In this document: in pieces, positions 5,505 to 6,551 of the stretch
Position numbering within the stretch: the stretch's first letter is position 1
Layout of the letters: each line of letters begins with the position of its first letter
Source of the DNA: Acidimicrobiaceae bacterium
Lineage (GTDB): Bacteria; Actinomycetota; Acidimicrobiia; Acidimicrobiales; Palsa-688
Direction of reading: 5' to 3'
Assembly: GCA_003158835.1 (NCBI GenBank)
Contig: PMLI01000061.1
Coordinates: 1-6,551 of the forward strand
DNA length: 6,551 nucleotides
The notes under the pieces: model-generated
Told to the model about the DNA's origin: nothing
Databases searched by the model: none
What the model saw: the letters and a program-made list of their open reading frames with translations, nothing else
Made by a program: the position numbers and the translations under genes

Positions 5505-5644
5505 TTCCCAGTCAACTCGACCCAGACCAGGCCTGGGTGTGGACTGCTGAGTGGCAGGAGCAGCTCCGCTCCTCCCTGGCCGATCTCGAGGCCGGGCGGA
5601 CTCAGCGCTTCGGTACCAGCGAAGAGTTCCTGGCTTCTCCGTAG
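5483..5644 (+). pseudogene. C-terminal remnant of an antitoxin-like gene
   Basis: The frame from the ATG at 5483 encodes 53 residues; from about residue 13 it reads DPDQAWVWTAEWQEQL, SSLADLEAGRTQRF, GTSEEFLASP, then stops. The pattern DPxQAWxWTxEWQ followed by an acidic helix, AGR and a final EEFLA is typical of the C-terminal half of small actinobacterial antitoxins whose N-terminal half is an AbrB/MazE-like or related DNA-binding domain. That half is missing, and the sequence upstream is the end of the IS21 element, so the IS insertion most likely removed it. No ribosome binding site precedes the ATG, and the first residues (MGPNQDVIP) are probably encoded by IS or junction sequence. The family is recognised by pattern only, so the subtype of antitoxin is uncertain. 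Confidence 0.55.
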
Positions 5645-5653
5645 CCCTGGTCC

Positions 5654-5710
5654 TTGCCCACCTACGAGACAACCGAACGCTTCATTTTCCGACAAGTAAT
5701 GAGGCCATGA
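5654..5710 (+). pseudogene. Possible toxin N-terminus following the antitoxin remnant
   Basis: Nine bases after the antitoxin stop, a TTG opens a frame reading MPTYETTERFIFRQVMRP, then stops. The YETTERF start resembles the beginning of some RelE-like toxins that sit directly behind antitoxins of this kind. Only about 11 residues look family-like, so this is a weak call based mainly on position. Confidence 0.25.
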
Positions 5711-5720
5711 CGACCTCGCA

Positions 5721-6077
5721 CTATCCCCTCCGTTGGCGACGAGCCTCGGTCTCCTTAGGATGGGCAATGCCCGCCTGAGTGACCCAAAGCACCCTGTCTT
5801 CGTCGTCAATGGCGTACCACACGCGTCCCCCACCCGTTGGTTCGACCTGCCACTGGTCCAGTTTCTTGCCGCCGACAGTCACTTGCGCAAGGCTGCCGCG
5901 CAACTGGTGCTGCCGTTCGGCCGTTCGCCTGGGGTCGCTCGTCATGGCCACCCAGGCCCGGTCAGCGGCGTCGAGTGCTTGGCTCACCAGCCGGTCCCAT
6001 CCCACAGCTGCCTGCCTGTCGGCTGCCTTGACTGTCCAGGGCCGCGGCCGCGGGATGTCCGCTCCCCGGCGTGCCAC
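5721..6077 (-). CDS. RelE/ParE-like toxin of a toxin-antitoxin pair
   Basis: A 118-residue protein from a GTG at 6075-6077 that shares one base with the upstream stop codon (TAGTG), implying translational coupling. The N-terminal third is basic (MARRGADIPRPRPWTVKAAD). Residues 27-50 form a helix ending SDPRR, and the rest reads HQLRGSLAQVTVGGKKLDQW, QVEPTGGGRVWYAIDDED and WVTQAGIAHPKETE. The series of helix, H-x-L-x-GSL, QWQ, GGRVWYAIDD and GHPK-like tail is that of RelE/ParE-superfamily proteins in actinobacteria. Members usually act as mRNA interferases or gyrase poisons; which applies here cannot be read from the sequence. It lies directly downstream of a probable antitoxin gene, in the reverse of some toxin-first operons. 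No damage is seen, so it may be functional. Confidence 0.65.
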   Translation of the reverse strand: MARRGADIPRPRPWTVKAADRQAAVGWDRLVSQALDAADRAWVAMTSDPRRTAERQHQLRGSLAQVTVGGKKLDQWQVEPTGGGRVWYAIDDEDRVLWVTQAGIAHPKETEARRQRRG

Positions 6078-6538
6078 TAGCGCCGAGCCTTGGGCCTCGG
6101 GATGGCTTTGCCGTCGCCGGGAAGCTCGGAAGACAAGCGCCTTGCCAGTTCTGGGTCCGCCCAGACCTCAGCGGTGTGCTCCCATTCGGCGAGGGCACGG
6201 GCGAAGGGCTCGAACGTGCCGGTCTCGGCCCCGGCAGCCAGGTGCGTCAGGATCTCGGACAAGCAGTTTTCCTGTTCTGCCTTAGGCATCCAGGCGAGCC
6301 AGGGGAGCTGTTCGGCGAGGAGCCTGGCCGCGAGCCCGGCATCCTTCTTGGCCAAGTCACGCAGCATCGCAGACGCGAGCGACGTGCCTCGCATCGCGGC
6401 GCGGTAGCGACCGGCGCGCGTCATGACCAAGGCTTCGGCGTCCCGTCGGTCCAGTTGCACGTCCCCGCGCTCGAGCGCCGGGAGGACCCCGCTCGGGCCT
6501 CGCAGGAAAGAGGAGTAGGGCACTTCAGTCACGGCCAT
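6077..6538 (-). CDS. Prevent-host-death-like antitoxin, partner of the downstream toxin
   Basis: A 153-residue protein from an ATG at 6536-6538. Residues 1-41 (MAVTEVPYSSFLRGPSGVL, then ERGDVQLDRRDAEALVMTRA) resemble the Phd/YefM fold that binds operator DNA: a short strand, a helix, then a beta hairpin and strand. The longer C-terminal part (residues 50-140) is mostly helical, with LPWLAWMPKAEQENCLSEIL and LAEWEHTAEVWADPELARRL, and could hold and neutralise the toxin. Similar proteins of this length are found in actinobacteria next to RelE-like genes. Its stop overlaps the toxin start by one base, so the two form one operon with the antitoxin first, consistent with autoregulation by the complex. 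Only 13 bases upstream are in the window and no ribosome binding site is visible in them, so a start further left cannot be excluded. Confidence 0.65.
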   Translation of the reverse strand: MAVTEVPYSSFLRGPSGVLPALERGDVQLDRRDAEALVMTRAGRYRAAMRGTSLASAMLRDLAKKDAGLAARLLAEQLPWLAWMPKAEQENCLSEILTHLAAGAETGTFEPFARALAEWEHTAEVWADPELARRLSSELPGDGKAIPRPKARR

Positions 6539-6551
6539 GTGATCATGGTAT

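Noticed and set aside
5733..6285. Plus-strand open frames opposite the toxin-antitoxin pair
   Set aside because: They are shadows; the minus-strand frames carry the conserved motifs and overlap as an operon.
1..6551. CRISPR array, rRNA, or a new multi-gene defence system
   Set aside because: No regularly spaced repeats of CRISPR type, no rRNA-like sequence, and no group of linked intact genes beyond the toxin-antitoxin pair.

Overview
This is a GC-rich window, most likely from an actinobacterium (Actinomycetota). The main pointers are a DUF4242/SCO4226-like small protein, an actinobacterial-type IS1380 transposase, an IS21 istA start of the SRVELFEKIRRD kind, and a secreted collagen-like protein whose N-terminus (SYGNVAAMLALVLAVGGG) is of a kind common in Thermoleophilia and related classes. 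The class itself is inferred from protein style only.

Layout, left to right. Positions 1-129 hold one end of an IS21-like insertion sequence, with four tandem 22-23 bp terminal repeats; it cuts off the 3' part of a tyrosine recombinase pseudogene (126-905, minus) that also carries two frameshifts. An intact DUF4242 gene follows (1048-1296, minus). Next are a decayed serine recombinase (1507-1884, plus, with possible pieces on both sides) and an IS1380-family transposase pseudogene (1995-3160, minus) with a frameshift and an internal deletion. Hairpins at 3168-3234 and 3236-3258 separate it from an intact secreted collagen-like gene (3297-3974, minus). About 500 bp without a convincing gene follows (3975-4483). 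It contains an 11-bp direct repeat, a possible tRNA 3'-end remnant (4402-4422) and, at its right edge, integrase-site-like GTGCAA repeats (4484-4513). Then comes the C-terminal half of a second tyrosine integrase (4606-5092, minus), fused by deletion to the first 100 codons of an IS21 istA (5086-5385, minus) with that element's outer repeats at 5450-5504. Beyond the IS edge is the tail of an antitoxin-like gene on the plus strand (5483-5644), possibly followed by a scrap of its toxin. The window ends with an apparently intact toxin-antitoxin pair on the minus strand (antitoxin 6077-6538, then toxin 5721-6077).

Overall this is a graveyard of mobile elements: two tyrosine recombinases, one serine recombinase, two different IS21-type elements and one IS1380 element, all disabled. 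They surround four genes that still look intact: DUF4242, the collagen-like protein, and the toxin-antitoxin pair. I found no coherent new multi-gene system. The most interesting items are the collagen-like surface protein, the tRNA-like attachment-site remnant beside the integrase, the istA-integrase chimera, and the toxin-antitoxin pair next to remnants of a second one. Three of the frameshifts lie in G/C homopolymers, so base-calling error is a live alternative for those.
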